From the NCBI RefSeq assembly GCF_030408915.1, contig NZ_CP047654.1, forward strand, positions 2,728,001-2,792,000: a stretch of DNA of 64,000 nucleotides. Reading direction: 5' to 3'. The position numbers were made by a program, and so were the translations under genes. Position 1 is the first letter of the stretch, and every line of letters begins with the position of its first letter. The notes beneath the pieces are model-generated. The model saw only the letters and a list, made by a program, of their open reading frames with translations, did not search any database and was not told the DNA's origin. Shown here in pieces: positions 26,454 through 34,964 of the stretch. Source of the stretch: Corynebacterium guangdongense (GTDB lineage: Bacteria; Actinomycetota; Actinomycetes; Mycobacteriales; Mycobacteriaceae).

Positions 26454-26534
26454 GGGTCCTTCATCGTCGTCGGGAGTTATGTAGTTTCCAGGCGGAACAA
26501 CGCCGCCCAGGCTATCAAACCCCCTGCACAGCAG

Positions 26535-26563
26535 AGGCAGCCGCCACCCGCCGGCGGCTACCT
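26535..26563 (-). terminator. Hairpin at the end of the VanZ-DUF202 operon
   Basis: AGCCGCC / GGCGGCT pair over a seven-base loop, extended by AGG/CCT pairing. The structure overlaps the stop codon of the NAD(P)-binding gene. No T-run. Confidence 0.35.
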
Positions 26564-27205
26564 GTCCGAGACGGTGAAGCGGGTCCTCGAATGGCGCTGG
26601 TCCTCGATCTCGTCCAGCAGTGCGACCGCCATCGTGCCCGTGGTGGTGTGGGACTCGCCGTCGGCGGCGAGGATGATCTCGTCGACGCCGAGCACCGGCT
26701 CGGTGGCCGCCCCCTCCACGAAGAGGCTCTGCGGGGAGACCCCGACCCAGTCGACGTCCTCGACGCCGCGGAGATAATCGAGCTGCTTGAGCTGGTTCTC
26801 CGGGATGGAAATCCAGTGCTCGGCGCCCGGCATCCAGCGGATCTCTTCGACGAAGAGGCCGCCCTCGGCAGTGCGTAGTGAGCCCGCGCCGAGGATGAAG
26901 AGCAGGCGCGGGGAGTTCGGGCCGAGCTCCCGGGCCGCTTCGATGAGGTTGCGGGTGACCTCGATGTGCTGTTCCGCCTGCTCCGGCGCGGTTCCGAAGG
27001 CGTTGACCAGCGCGTCGAGACCGACGATGTCGTCGGAGGTCAGTCTCAGCGCGTCAACGACGTGGACCTCCACGTCACCGAGCGCGCGGGCCTTCTCCGC
27101 GTCCCGGACCAGTGCGGTGACCTGGTGGCCGCGCCTGAGCGCCTCCGCCGTGACGGCGCTGCCGGCCTTGCCGGTCGCGCCGATGATGCCAATTTTTTGT
27201 GTCAT
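26558..27205 (-). CDS. NAD(P)H-binding atypical SDR protein
   Basis: This 215-aa short-chain-dehydrogenase-like protein has the nucleotide-binding opening IGIIGATGKAGSAVTAEALRRGH. It lacks the classical YxxxK catalytic pair, as expected for atypical SDRs that act as NmrA/YwnB-like binders or isomerases. Further conserved text is VDALVNAFGTAPEQ and LLFILGAGSL. It is the last gene of a four-gene operon; its ATG (27205) is one base after the stop of the DUF202-like gene. Confidence 0.82.
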   Translation of the reverse strand: MTQKIGIIGATGKAGSAVTAEALRRGHQVTALVRDAEKARALGDVEVHVVDALRLTSDDIVGLDALVNAFGTAPEQAEQHIEVTRNLIEAARELGPNSPRLLFILGAGSLRTAEGGLFVEEIRWMPGAEHWISIPENQLKQLDYLRGVEDVDWVGVSPQSLFVEGAATEPVLGVDEIILAADGESHTTTGTMAVALLDEIEDQRHSRTRFTVSDR

Positions 27206-27206
27206 G

Positions 27207-27536
27207 TCACCCAACTGTAATCAGCATCATGACCAGTTCGCTAGCGCCGAAAACCACCAGGCACACGGACAGCATCAGCACCGAGGCCGTCTTCGGTTCC
27301 GCCCGCTCCTGCCCGAAGGTCGAGGCGTGACGGCGGTAGCGGCGGTCGCTGGTCGCCATGAGGACCACCGCCAGCCCCAGCAGGATGACCGACAGCACAA
27401 TGATGACGCCCGGGAAGAGGTGGGCCCAGCGCAGCATCGTGGCCGCCCCGACCATCAGGGCCAGGACGGTGCGGCTCCAGGCCAGCGAGGTGCGCTCCGG
27501 CTGCAGACCCGGATCCTCGTGCAGCCTGGGCCTCAC
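27207..27536 (-). CDS. DUF202-family small membrane protein (second copy)
   Basis: This 109-aa protein has about three membrane helices. It begins at GTG 27536, which overlaps the stop of the preceding gene by four bases (GTGA). The N-terminal EDPGLQPERTSLAWSRTVLALM carries the DUF202 hallmark (ERT.LAW.RT). DUF202 proteins are of unknown function. Together with the upstream gene it forms a pair of diverged DUF202 paralogues that may assemble with each other. Confidence 0.82.
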   Translation of the reverse strand: MRPRLHEDPGLQPERTSLAWSRTVLALMVGAATMLRWAHLFPGVIIVLSVILLGLAVVLMATSDRRYRRHASTFGQERAEPKTASVLMLSVCLVVFGASELVMMLITVG

Positions 27537-27904
27537 AGGATGCCGATCAGGAGGACGACCGCGCCGAGCACGCTCACCAGCGACAGGAAGGGGATGATGC
27601 CGGCCACCGGCAGCGGCCGGTGGTGGCGCATCGCCCGTTCCACGTTGTACCAGCGGGTGGCCGAACCCAGGGCGATGAGGAGGCCGACGACGACCATGAG
27701 GATCGCCGCCGTCCTCTGCAGCGCCGGGTTGAGGGACTCGATGGGGAAGGCCTGAAGGGCGATGCCGCCGGCCATGAACGCCAGGGAGGTGCGGGTCCAG
27801 GACAGGAAGGTCCGCTCGTTGGCCAGGGTGAAGCGGGCGTCGGGATCCTCCCCGTCGGGGAAGACGGTGCGCGAGAGCCAACCACGCTCGTCGGGAGTGC
27901 TCAT
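27533..27904 (-). CDS. DUF202-family small membrane protein (first copy)
   Basis: This 123-aa protein has the DUF202 signature ARFTLANERTFLSWTRTSLAFM near residue 25 and three hydrophobic helices (FMAGGIALQAF; LMVVVGLLIALGS; FLSLVSVLGAVVLLI). The ATG at 27904 overlaps the end of the VanZ gene (ATGA), implying translational coupling. Relatives include yeast Vtc-associated and bacterial YidH-type proteins; the biochemical role is unknown. Confidence 0.85.
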   Translation of the reverse strand: MSTPDERGWLSRTVFPDGEDPDARFTLANERTFLSWTRTSLAFMAGGIALQAFPIESLNPALQRTAAILMVVVGLLIALGSATRWYNVERAMRHHRPLPVAGIIPFLSLVSVLGAVVLLIGIL

Positions 27905-28470
27905 GTCCCCGAGACTAGCCCGGACGCCATGATCGTGACCACCGCCACCGCCCCGATGCTCAGCGCCGCGACGGCGGCGTAGCGGTTGGCCGTGTCCAGG
28001 AAGGAGGCGAGCCAGGCGCCGAGCACGGCGCCGAGGGTGTTCATCAGGAGGTCGTCGACGTCGGTGTAGCCGAGGGCGAACACGAACTGCGTGAGCTCGA
28101 TGAAAAGGGAGAAGCAGAAGCCGAGCAGACCGCCCAGCAGGACGGGGTGGGTGCGTCGGCCGAAGACGTCCCGGGCCATGGCGGTCACCAGCCCAAAGGG
28201 AAGGAACAGGACGATGTTGCCGAAAGTGTTGGTCCACGGGGCGTACCAGACGCCGGGGTCGTCCCAGCCGTCGAAAAGCACGAGGTCCAGGTCGCGTCGC
28301 TGGTGGACCGCCGCGTTCCACAACCCGCCCACCTCGGCGTGCGCCTTGAGCAGGGTGACCGTCAGGATCGCGAGAACGACGATGATCGCGGTGACCATCG
28401 TCGCCGCCCGGGGAACGGCCCCGGACGGCTGCCCGGGGCGCGAAGGTGCCTGCATGGTGAGGATAGACAT
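27901..28470 (-). CDS. VanZ-like membrane protein
   Basis: This roughly 189-aa protein has about five membrane segments of the VanZ type. The family core is visible as TNTFGNIVLFLPFGLV and FSLFIELTQFVFALGYTDVDDLLMNTLGAVLG. VanZ confers low-level teicoplanin resistance in enterococci, but most chromosomal relatives have no known role. The start is uncertain: ATG 28470 is used here, while GTG 28479 or TTG 28500 would lengthen it. It is the first gene of a four-gene operon in which consecutive genes overlap by four bases or are one base apart. Confidence 0.82.
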   Translation of the reverse strand: MSILTMQAPSRPGQPSGAVPRAATMVTAIIVVLAILTVTLLKAHAEVGGLWNAAVHQRRDLDLVLFDGWDDPGVWYAPWTNTFGNIVLFLPFGLVTAMARDVFGRRTHPVLLGGLLGFCFSLFIELTQFVFALGYTDVDDLLMNTLGAVLGAWLASFLDTANRYAAVAALSIGAVAVVTIMASGLVSGT

Positions 28471-28533
28471 CCGTTTCACGCTAATGGCCGGCCCTGACAA
28501 TCGTCTGGACCGGCCCTGGAGCGTTCCCGTCGG

Positions 28534-31365
28534 TTACTTCACGACCAGGTTGACCATGCGGCCCGGGATGACGATCTTCTTCACCAGGTTCTTGCCCTCG
28601 ACGAGCGCGGCGATCTTCTCGTCGGCCAGCGCCACCTCGACCACGGCGTCCTGGTCGGCGTCGGCCGGGACCGTGATGCGTCCCTTGACCTTGCCGTTGA
28701 TCTGGACCGGCAGCTCGACCTCGTCGTCGACGAGCCACTTCTCCTCGAACTCCGGGAAGGGTTCGAAGGTGACGGTGCCCTCATTGCCCAGACGCGACCA
28801 CAGCTCCTCCGCCACGTGCGGGGCCAGCGGCGAGACCATGATGACCAGCGGGGTGACCGCGGCCAGCGGGACGGTGTCCGGGTAGGTCTTGGTCAGGTAG
28901 TTGACGTACTCGATGAGCTTGGCGACGACCGTGTTGTCGCGCAGGTGCGCGTAATCCTCGCGCACGCCGGCGATGGTGCGGTGCAGCTGCTTACGGTCCT
29001 CGTCGGTGAGCTCGGCGTCCTCGGACGCGTACACGGAACCGGATTCTTCGTTGATGATGAGGCGCCACAGGCGCTGCAGGAAGCGGTGGGAGCCGACCAC
29101 GTCCTTGGTCGCCCACGGGCGCGAGGTGTCCAGCGGACCCATCGACATCTCGTAGACGCGCAGGGTGTCGGCGCCGAAGTCGTTGACGACGTCGTCCGGG
29201 GCCACGGCGTTCTTGAGGGACTTGCCCATCTTGCCGTACTCCTGGTTGACCTCCTCGCCGCTGTAGAAGAACTTCCCGTCCTTCTCCTCGACCTCCTCGG
29301 CCGGGACGTAGACGCCACGGGCGTCGGTGTAGGCGTAGGCCTGGATGTAGCCCTGGTTGAACAGGCGGCGGTACGGCTCCTTGGAGGTGACGTGGCCGAG
29401 GTCGTAGAGCACCTTGTGCCAGAAACGGGAGTACAGCAGGTGCAGGACGGCGTGCTCGACGCCGCCGACGTAGAGATCCACCCCGCCCGGATCGTTGGGG
29501 CCGTGCTCCTCCGGCTGCGGGCCAGTCCAGTAGCGCTCGTTCTCGAGGTCGACGAACGTCTCCGAGTTGGTCGGATCGACGTAGCGCAGCTGGTACCAGG
29601 AGGAACCCGCCCACTGCGGCATGACGTTGGTGTCGCGCCGGTACTCGCGCGGGCCGTCGCCGAGATCCAGGGTGACGTTGACCCAGTCGGTGACCTTGGC
29701 CAGCGGCGGCTGCGGCTCGGAGTCGGCGTCGTTGGGGTCGTGGGCGGCCGGGGCGTAGTCGTCGACCTCCGGCAGCTCCACCGGCAGCATGGACTCCGGC
29801 AGGGCGTGCGCGACGCCCTCGGAGTCGTAGACGATGGGGAAGGGCTCGCCCCAGTAGCGCTGCCGGGCGAAGAGCCAGTCACGCAGCTTGTACTGGATCT
29901 TCTCGACGCCACGCTCGTTCTCCTGGAGCCAGGCGATCATCTTCTCGATACCCTCGTCCTTGCCGGTGCCGTCGATGAAGCCGGAGTTGATGTGCGTGCC
30001 CTCGCCGACGAAGGCCGCCTCGGTGACGTCGCCGCCCTCCAGCACCGGGATGATGTCGATGCCGAAGGCGGTCGCGAACTCCCAGTCACGCTGGTCGTGC
30101 GCCGGGACGGCCATGACGGCGCCGGTGCCGTAGCCCGCCAGGACGTAGTCGGCGGCGAAGATCGGGATCTGCGCGCCGTTGACCGGGTTGGTGGCGTAGG
30201 CGCCGAGGAAGACGCCGGTCTTCTCCTTGTTCTCCTGACGCTCGACGTCGGACTTGGCGGCGATGGCGCGTCGGTAGGCGGCCAGCGCCTCCCTCGGGGA
30301 CTTCTCGCCGTAGGTCCAGCGCTCGTCGATGCCCTCGGCGTAGGGCTCGTCGCTGATGAGCTCATCGACGAGGTCCGCTTCCGGGGCGACGGCCATGTAG
30401 GTGGCGCCGAAGAGGGTGTCCGCACGGGTGGTGAAGACGGTGATGTCGGTGTCACCACTGGTGAAGGTGACCTCCGCACCGCGGGAACGGCCGATCCAGT
30501 TGCGCTGCATGCTCTTGACCTTCTCCGGCCAGTCGAGCAGCTCCAGGTCGTCGACCAGGCGGTCGGAGTAGGCGGTGATGCGCATCATCCACTGGCTCAG
30601 GCGCTTGCGGAAGACCGGGAAGTTGCCGCGCTCGGAACGGCCGTCGGCGGTGACCTCCTCGTTGGCCAGCACCGTGCCCAGGCCCGGGCACCAGTTGACC
30701 ATGGAGTTGGAGCGGTAGACCAGGCGGAACTCGTCGATGGCCTCCTGCTTCTCGACACCCGACAGCTCGTTGTAGTCACGGCCGTCCGCGGTCCGGCGGG
30801 TACCGTCCTCGAGCTCGGCGATGAGCTCGGCGATCGGGCGGGCCTTCTGCTGCTCGGCGTCGAACCAGGAGTTGTAGATCTGCAGGAAGATCCACTGCGT
30901 CCAGCGGTAGAACTCGGTGTCCGTGGTGGCCACCGAACGGCGCGGGTCATGGCCCAGGCCCAGCTGACCCAGCTGGCGGCGCATGTTCTCGATGTTCTTC
31001 ATCGTCGTCGTGCGCGGGTGGGTGCCCGTCTGGATGGCGTACTGCTCGGCCGGCAGGCCGAAGGCGTCATAACCGAGCGTGTGCAGGACGTTCTTGCCCA
31101 GCATGCGGTTGTAGCGGGCGTAGACGTCGGTGGCGATGTAGCCGAGCGGGTGGCCGACGTGCAGGCCCGCGCCCGAGGGGTACGGGAACATGTCCTGGAC
31201 GAACAGCTTGTCCTCCGGCAGCTCCTTACCCGGTTCAGCGAGCTCGCCGACCGGGTTCGGGGCGTTGAAGGTGCCGTTGTCGTTCCAGTACTGCTGCCAC
31301 TTGACCTCGATCTGGTTGGCCAGCTCGTTGGTGTAGCGGTGTGCGGGAATATCTGCCTGCGTCAT
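28534..31365 (-). CDS. leuS: Leucyl-tRNA synthetase
   Basis: This class I synthetase charges tRNA-Leu. The 943-aa protein contains the HIGH-type site in [16 protein letters not shown], the CP1 editing domain with [17 protein letters not shown], the motif GKMGKSLKN (KMSKS equivalent), and the anticodon-binding and C-terminal domains. ATG 31365 ([11 protein letters not shown]) is the family-consistent start; the frame stays open for 124 more codons upstream, which I attribute to high GC. The long structured leader is described separately. Confidence 0.97.
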   Translation of the reverse strand: MTQADIPAHRYTNELANQIEVKWQQYWNDNGTFNAPNPVGELAEPGKELPEDKLFVQDMFPYPSGAGLHVGHPLGYIATDVYARYNRMLGKNVLHTLGYDAFGLPAEQYAIQTGTHPRTTTMKNIENMRRQLGQLGLGHDPRRSVATTDTEFYRWTQWIFLQIYNSWFDAEQQKARPIAELIAELEDGTRRTADGRDYNELSGVEKQEAIDEFRLVYRSNSMVNWCPGLGTVLANEEVTADGRSERGNFPVFRKRLSQWMMRITAYSDRLVDDLELLDWPEKVKSMQRNWIGRSRGAEVTFTSGDTDITVFTTRADTLFGATYMAVAPEADLVDELISDEPYAEGIDERWTYGEKSPREALAAYRRAIAAKSDVERQENKEKTGVFLGAYATNPVNGAQIPIFAADYVLAGYGTGAVMAVPAHDQRDWEFATAFGIDIIPVLEGGDVTEAAFVGEGTHINSGFIDGTGKDEGIEKMIAWLQENERGVEKIQYKLRDWLFARQRYWGEPFPIVYDSEGVAHALPESMLPVELPEVDDYAPAAHDPNDADSEPQPPLAKVTDWVNVTLDLGDGPREYRRDTNVMPQWAGSSWYQLRYVDPTNSETFVDLENERYWTGPQPEEHGPNDPGGVDLYVGGVEHAVLHLLYSRFWHKVLYDLGHVTSKEPYRRLFNQGYIQAYAYTDARGVYVPAEEVEEKDGKFFYSGEEVNQEYGKMGKSLKNAVAPDDVVNDFGADTLRVYEMSMGPLDTSRPWATKDVVGSHRFLQRLWRLIINEESGSVYASEDAELTDEDRKQLHRTIAGVREDYAHLRDNTVVAKLIEYVNYLTKTYPDTVPLAAVTPLVIMVSPLAPHVAEELWSRLGNEGTVTFEPFPEFEEKWLVDDEVELPVQINGKVKGRITVPADADQDAVVEVALADEKIAALVEGKNLVKKIVIPGRMVNLVVK

Positions 31366-31779
31366 GTCTGTGCAGTCTAGTATCTCGGCGGACATGTGCT
31401 GTCCTGCGGGTTGTGGCGGTGCTTCGCCGGGCTGCCGCGAGCTGGTTGGGGCGGCGCCGTGGGCGGTCCCGGGGCCGCGGGACCGGAAGGCTTCCGGAGC
31501 CCGGGGGCCGCGGGTGGGGGAGAGCCTGAGTTCACCCAGGATGACGGGGAAGAGAATCCGGATCGGCATGAAGATCGGGGTGGAGTTCGCCTCGTCCCGG
31601 CGAAGAGAGGGGAGCAGAAGCTGACTGGGTGACCCGAATTCTTTGGAAGCCCCGGTGTGACAATCCGGACCCAAGAGGGGTACCCGACCTAAGGCTGACT
31701 TGAGACAGGATTGAGAACAGCCCCGGCGGATGATCATTCAGCCCACATCTCGCGCACGCATTGCTCTAATGTTTGTCTC
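31366..31779. other. leuS upstream region (414 bp)
   Basis: No gene is evident. On the leuS side there are two strong GC-rich inverted repeats, CGGTCCC / GGGACCG (about 31464-31485) and CCGGAAG / CTTCCGG (about 31481-31495), that overlap and could be alternative structures. A short frame on the minus strand (start near 31569) would encode [16 protein letters not shown], with four Leu in 16 residues. I do not see the conserved T-box sequence. The right part carries the promoter area of the divergent lipoprotein. Confidence 0.5.
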
Positions 31780-32313
31780 ATGAACCGTGCAGCGTTTTCC
31801 GTGGGCGCCATGCTCGTCCCCGTCGCGGCGCTTGTCGCCTGCTCCGGCTCGGGGCCGACATCATCCTCGGTCAGCAGCGTGGCCACCGCGACACTCCCGG
31901 TCGCCACCAGCGACGCGACAGCGCCGACGCCGGCCCCCGACAGCGGTCAGCCGACCGCGCCCGGGGAGTCCGTGGCCCAGGACGCGCCGACCCAGGCCGA
32001 AGTGATCATCGAGGCCGTTTCGCCCGAGCAGCGCTGCGAGCATGAGTTCATCACCGCCGCCATCGATGCTCCGGAGCTCGATCATCTCAACTACTGCGAC
32101 GGGCAGTGGGCGTTGCTGACGAAAATGCAGACCGACTGGGCGGCCCAGGTGTTCTGGGACGGCACGACCTGGATCGTCCCCGAGTTCGACGGCCACACCA
32201 CCTCCGGGCTCTCCCGGGGATGCTACCTGCCGGACACTTTCGAGGAGACGGGACAGCCGCCCCAGGAGCTGGAGATCATTTACTGCGATGATACCGCCGT
32301 GCTCTACGGCTAA
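31780..32313 (+). CDS. Putative lipoprotein (177 aa)
   Basis: This exported lipoprotein of unknown function has signal peptide MNRAAFSVGAMLVPVAALVACSG with the lipobox VAC (Cys near 22). A Ser/Thr/Pro-rich linker (about 25-75) precedes a compact C-terminal domain with four Cys (QRCEHEF, LNYCDGQW, RGCYLP, IIYCDD) that probably form two disulfides outside the membrane. The ATG has no clear ribosome site and follows CTCTAATGTT closely, so it may be read from a near-leaderless mRNA. It is convergent with the AlbA_2-type regulator. Confidence 0.72.
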   Translation: MNRAAFSVGAMLVPVAALVACSGSGPTSSSVSSVATATLPVATSDATAPTPAPDSGQPTAPGESVAQDAPTQAEVIIEAVSPEQRCEHEFITAAIDAPELDHLNYCDGQWALLTKMQTDWAAQVFWDGTTWIVPEFDGHTTSGLSRGCYLPDTFEETGQPPQELEIIYCDDTAVLYG

Positions 32314-32325
32314 AACAAACGCTTT

Positions 32326-32362
32326 CCAGAGTGACAATGTTTTATAGTGTGAGTGTCACTGA
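32326..32362. repeat. Repeat cluster in the convergent gap, distal copy
   Basis: A 23-bp element at 32340-32362 (TTTTATAGTGTGAGTGTC...) matches one at 33832-33854 at 18 of 23 positions, same orientation. CCAGAGTGA at 32326-32334 also recurs near the other copy. A perfect 7-bp inverted repeat AGTGACA (32330) / TGTCACT (32354) encloses the TATA-like centre. Confidence 0.55.
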
Positions 32363-32374
32363 CAGCGCAGCCGC

Positions 32375-33811
32375 TCATCCCCGCCACCGGTACACGGTGG
32401 AGCGATCTCCCTGGCGGCCATCCATTTCCACGATGCCGGCGCCCATCAACGCCTTGAGCGCGTAACGGACCTGGCCATTCGACAATGACGTAGCGGTGGA
32501 AATCTCGGCCAATGTGGTCCCCTCAGCGCCGGAGGCCTCGACCGCGTGCCCCACGAGCGGGGCGTTCCTGCCCAGCGTGATGAGCTCCAGAGTATAACTC
32601 ACCCTCTCCTCAGTGCTTTCATTCTGGGAACTCAGGCGCGTCATTTCCGCGGTGTGCAGCCAAAATGTGACAGTGAAGGCGACGCCGACGTCGGCCAACT
32701 CCGGTGCGGGAAGACCGACAGACCGGGCCGCGGACGCCAGGCCCGCCTCATCGATGTCGCCGACGGGGAATGGGCCTCCGTCGCGGGTGGGGAGGTACCG
32801 GGCGAGGGAACGCAGCCGTGGGTTCGCGGGGGAGTCCGCCCGTCCGCCGGGGCTCGAAATCCGCAGAGTGTCGCCGTCGAGACGAACCTCCACAGCCGCG
32901 CCGGCCCCCAGCGTCTCCGGCCCCAGGTTGCGGTGAATCAGCGCATCGACGAGAACCTCCCGCAGCGGCGTCTCAAGGGGACGGGCAGTGTCGCCGGGCC
33001 ATCGGCGCGGCAGGTGGTGGCCGAGCCATGCCGTGGACTCCTCCAGCAGCACGGGAAGCGGGCCCTCGAGCCGGACACGCTCATCCCTAGTGGCCAGGGT
33101 GACGCTCAGGCCCGGTTCCGCGCCCTGCGGGTAGAAACCCAGGGCATAGAGGCCCGCTACGGTCAGTTCCCCCTCGGCGGTGGTGACCCGGAGCAGGCGC
33201 AGCAGTCGTTCGTCGTCCTCAACGCCGCTCAGACGGGGGTTGCGGGACCTGACCAGATCCACAAAGGCGGAGGTGAGAGGGCCGTCGAGATCCTCATGCG
33301 ACGTGCCGACCACCGGGCGGGCGTCGTGCTCCCACCACTGCCCGGAGGCCCCTGCGGCGGAGTCGAGCACCCGCAGCTCCCGGCCGGTCAGCGGACGCTC
33401 TCCGCCGCTTTCCCGGACATAGGCCACGCCCCCGGTGGTGGCCGGCCGAGAATTCGGCGACAGTCCCTGGACGTCCATGACGACCACGGTGGCGGCGCCG
33501 ATTTCGAGGGTGTGCACCGTGACCGGGACCGGCGGCTGCACCGCTGCGGCGGCCTGAGCGGTGATCCCCGCTTCGGCGGTGACCGCGTCAGCGACCCCGT
33601 TGACGGCGAAGCCCTCGCCCTCATCCACGCCCAGGACGATGGTTCCCCCGCCAACCATGTTGGCGAAGGCGCAGAGCGTCCGGGGCAGGTTCAGGGTCCT
33701 CCCGGGCGCGGATGAGGCCACCGCAATGGTCGCGGAGGTCTCGCCACGGAGACGCAGCTGTGCCAGGAGTTCCGTCAGTCGTTCCCTCGTCCAGGTAGTC
33801 ACGACTCCCAT
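32375..33811 (-). CDS. AlbA_2 (Schlafen-type) / HATPase_c_4 putative regulator
   Basis: This 478-aa protein has the architecture of the bacterial AlbA_2-HATPase_c_4 regulators. The N-terminal AlbA_2 nucleic-acid domain (about 20-130) contains LCAFANMVGGGTIVLGVDEG. The middle segment LREVLVDALIHRNLG precedes a degenerate GHKL-like module (VEVRLDGDTLRISSPGG). The C-terminal winged helix (about 405-478) has TLAEISTATSLSNGQVRYALKALMGAG. The function is unknown; relatives are annotated as transcriptional regulators or ATP-dependent DNA helicases. Repeats near its start and past its end suggest it binds them. It is a single-gene unit with large flanking gaps. Confidence 0.75.
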   Translation of the reverse strand: MGVVTTWTRERLTELLAQLRLRGETSATIAVASSAPGRTLNLPRTLCAFANMVGGGTIVLGVDEGEGFAVNGVADAVTAEAGITAQAAAAVQPPVPVTVHTLEIGAATVVVMDVQGLSPNSRPATTGGVAYVRESGGERPLTGRELRVLDSAAGASGQWWEHDARPVVGTSHEDLDGPLTSAFVDLVRSRNPRLSGVEDDERLLRLLRVTTAEGELTVAGLYALGFYPQGAEPGLSVTLATRDERVRLEGPLPVLLEESTAWLGHHLPRRWPGDTARPLETPLREVLVDALIHRNLGPETLGAGAAVEVRLDGDTLRISSPGGRADSPANPRLRSLARYLPTRDGGPFPVGDIDEAGLASAARSVGLPAPELADVGVAFTVTFWLHTAEMTRLSSQNESTEERVSYTLELITLGRNAPLVGHAVEASGAEGTTLAEISTATSLSNGQVRYALKALMGAGIVEMDGRQGDRSTVYRWRG

Positions 33812-33819
33812 CCAACCAC

Positions 33820-33868
33820 ACAGTGCGAACTATTTACAGTGTGACTTTCAGTGATGCGCCCAGAGTGA
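33820..33868. repeat. Repeat cluster at the AlbA_2 gene start, proximal copy
   Basis: The 23-bp element at 33832-33854 (ATTTACAGTGTGACTTTC...) is the counterpart of that at 32340-32362; CCAGAGTGA recurs at 33860-33868. On the gene's strand CACACTGT and ACTGTGTG form a near-perfect inverted repeat around a TAAATA element just before the ATG, a good candidate for an autoregulatory operator. Confidence 0.5.
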
Positions 33869-34226
33869 AACTCCTGGAACTCGTGGGCGGAAAGATGGGT
33901 CATCGCAAAAATCCGACGAGGCCCATATGTTCACCCTCGAAACCTTCGGGCGGGCGGAACAGATCTCCGTATGATGCGACACGAACGTCATCACCGTGAG
34001 GACGAAGCCCGGTTGCCCGCCAGGGCTGCGGCCGAAAGGTGACCGGTACGACCGGGGGCTGTAAATACGAGGACGTGGGGGAGGGACAGGGACGGCCGAT
34101 TCCGAACCCCCAGCCGTGACCGGCGGGACGAGCGCCCGGATGTCCGGTTAAGGCAGTGGAGGGCTCCGCATCCGCGACGACCAGTCATTACTGCAGGTCA
34201 GACGACTATGACGCCAGTTAATTCTA
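33869..34226. other. Intergenic region without a recognisable gene
   Basis: Between the AlbA_2 gene and the ABC transporter there are about 360 bases in which I find no convincing coding frame. The 65-codon frame at 33991-34188 (minus) has no ribosome site or family resemblance. Confidence 0.5.
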
Positions 34227-34260
34227 CCGTCTCGGCGAGGCACCCGACAGCCCGAGACGG
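34227..34260 (-). terminator. Terminator of the ABC transporter operon
   Basis: A perfect 9-bp stem CCGTCTCGG / CCGAGACGG with a 16-base loop lies about 25 bases after the ATPase stop. On the minus strand it is followed by TAGAATTAACT, a weak T-run. Confidence 0.6.
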
Positions 34261-34283
34261 CGCACCCGCCGGGCGGCGGCCGG

Positions 34284-34964
34284 TTAGTTAGCCGTGGCAC
34301 GCACACGTGTGCGTCCGTCGGTGACCTCGCTGACGGTGTCCATGACGTCGAGCAGGGAGCGGTCGTGGGTGACGATCGCGCAGGCGACCCCGGTCTCGTC
34401 GACCACTTCGCGGAAGAGTTCGATGATTGAGCGAGAGTTGGCCGCGTCGAGGGCGGAGGTGGGCTCATCGGCCAGCAGCAGATCCGGTTCACCCATGAGG
34501 GCACGGGCGATGGCCACGCGTTGGCGCTGACCCCCGGAGAGCCGGCCGATCCTGCGGTCGCCCTGGCCGGCGAGCCCCACCCGGGCGAGAAGATCGTCGG
34601 CGCGCGTCGGGCGCGGCTTCTGTCCCCGAATGTGGTCGGTGATGAGGAGCTGATCGCGGACGTTGAGGGCCGGGAGCATGTTGTCCTGCTGGAAGACGAC
34701 GCCGATGTGCTCGCGGCGCATCGCGGTCCGGAGGGTGTCGTCGGCGTCGGCAAGCTCGTGCCCGACAAGCGACACGGAACCCGATTCCGGGACGGTGAGC
34801 AGGCCGGCGACGGCGAGGAGGGTAGATTTCCCGGAGCCGGACTCGCCGACGATGGCATGCAGCTCGTTGGCGGATACGTGCAGATCCGCGTGATCGAGGG
34901 CGATGACGGTCGAGTTTCCATCCGGGTAGGTGACGGTTGCGTGTTCGATTTTCAGGACGCTCAT
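34284..34964 (-). CDS. hrtA: ABC transporter ATPase, HrtA-like
   Basis: This 226-aa ATPase is of the MacB/LolD class that powers FtsX-like permeases. Motifs: Walker A GESGSGKSTLL, Q-loop VVFQQDNMLPAL, signature LSGGQRQRVAIARAL, Walker B DLLLADEPTSALD, and the switch His in IVTHDRSLL. The ATG overlaps the permease stop by four bases. Together with the adjacent divergent two-component genes the arrangement matches corynebacterial hrtBA-chrSA, where HrtBA exports excess heme. The heme assignment rests on synteny and is not provable from this sequence. Confidence 0.85.
   Translation of the reverse strand: MSVLKIEHATVTYPDGNSTVIALDHADLHVSANELHAIVGESGSGKSTLLAVAGLLTVPESGSVSLVGHELADADDTLRTAMRREHIGVVFQQDNMLPALNVRDQLLITDHIRGQKPRPTRADDLLARVGLAGQGDRRIGRLSGGQRQRVAIARALMGEPDLLLADEPTSALDAANSRSIIELFREVVDETGVACAIVTHDRSLLDVMDTVSEVTDGRTRVRATAN

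Noticed and set aside
31681..31705. Possible DtxR box (CCTAAGGCTGACTT) near the leuS / lipoprotein gap
   Set aside because: Only about 11 of 19 positions agree, no better than expected by eye from background.
31366..31737. N-terminal extension of LeuRS by 124 codons
   Set aside because: The extension has no similarity to LeuRS, while [11 protein letters not shown] at 31365 is the normal family start; openness is expected at this GC content.
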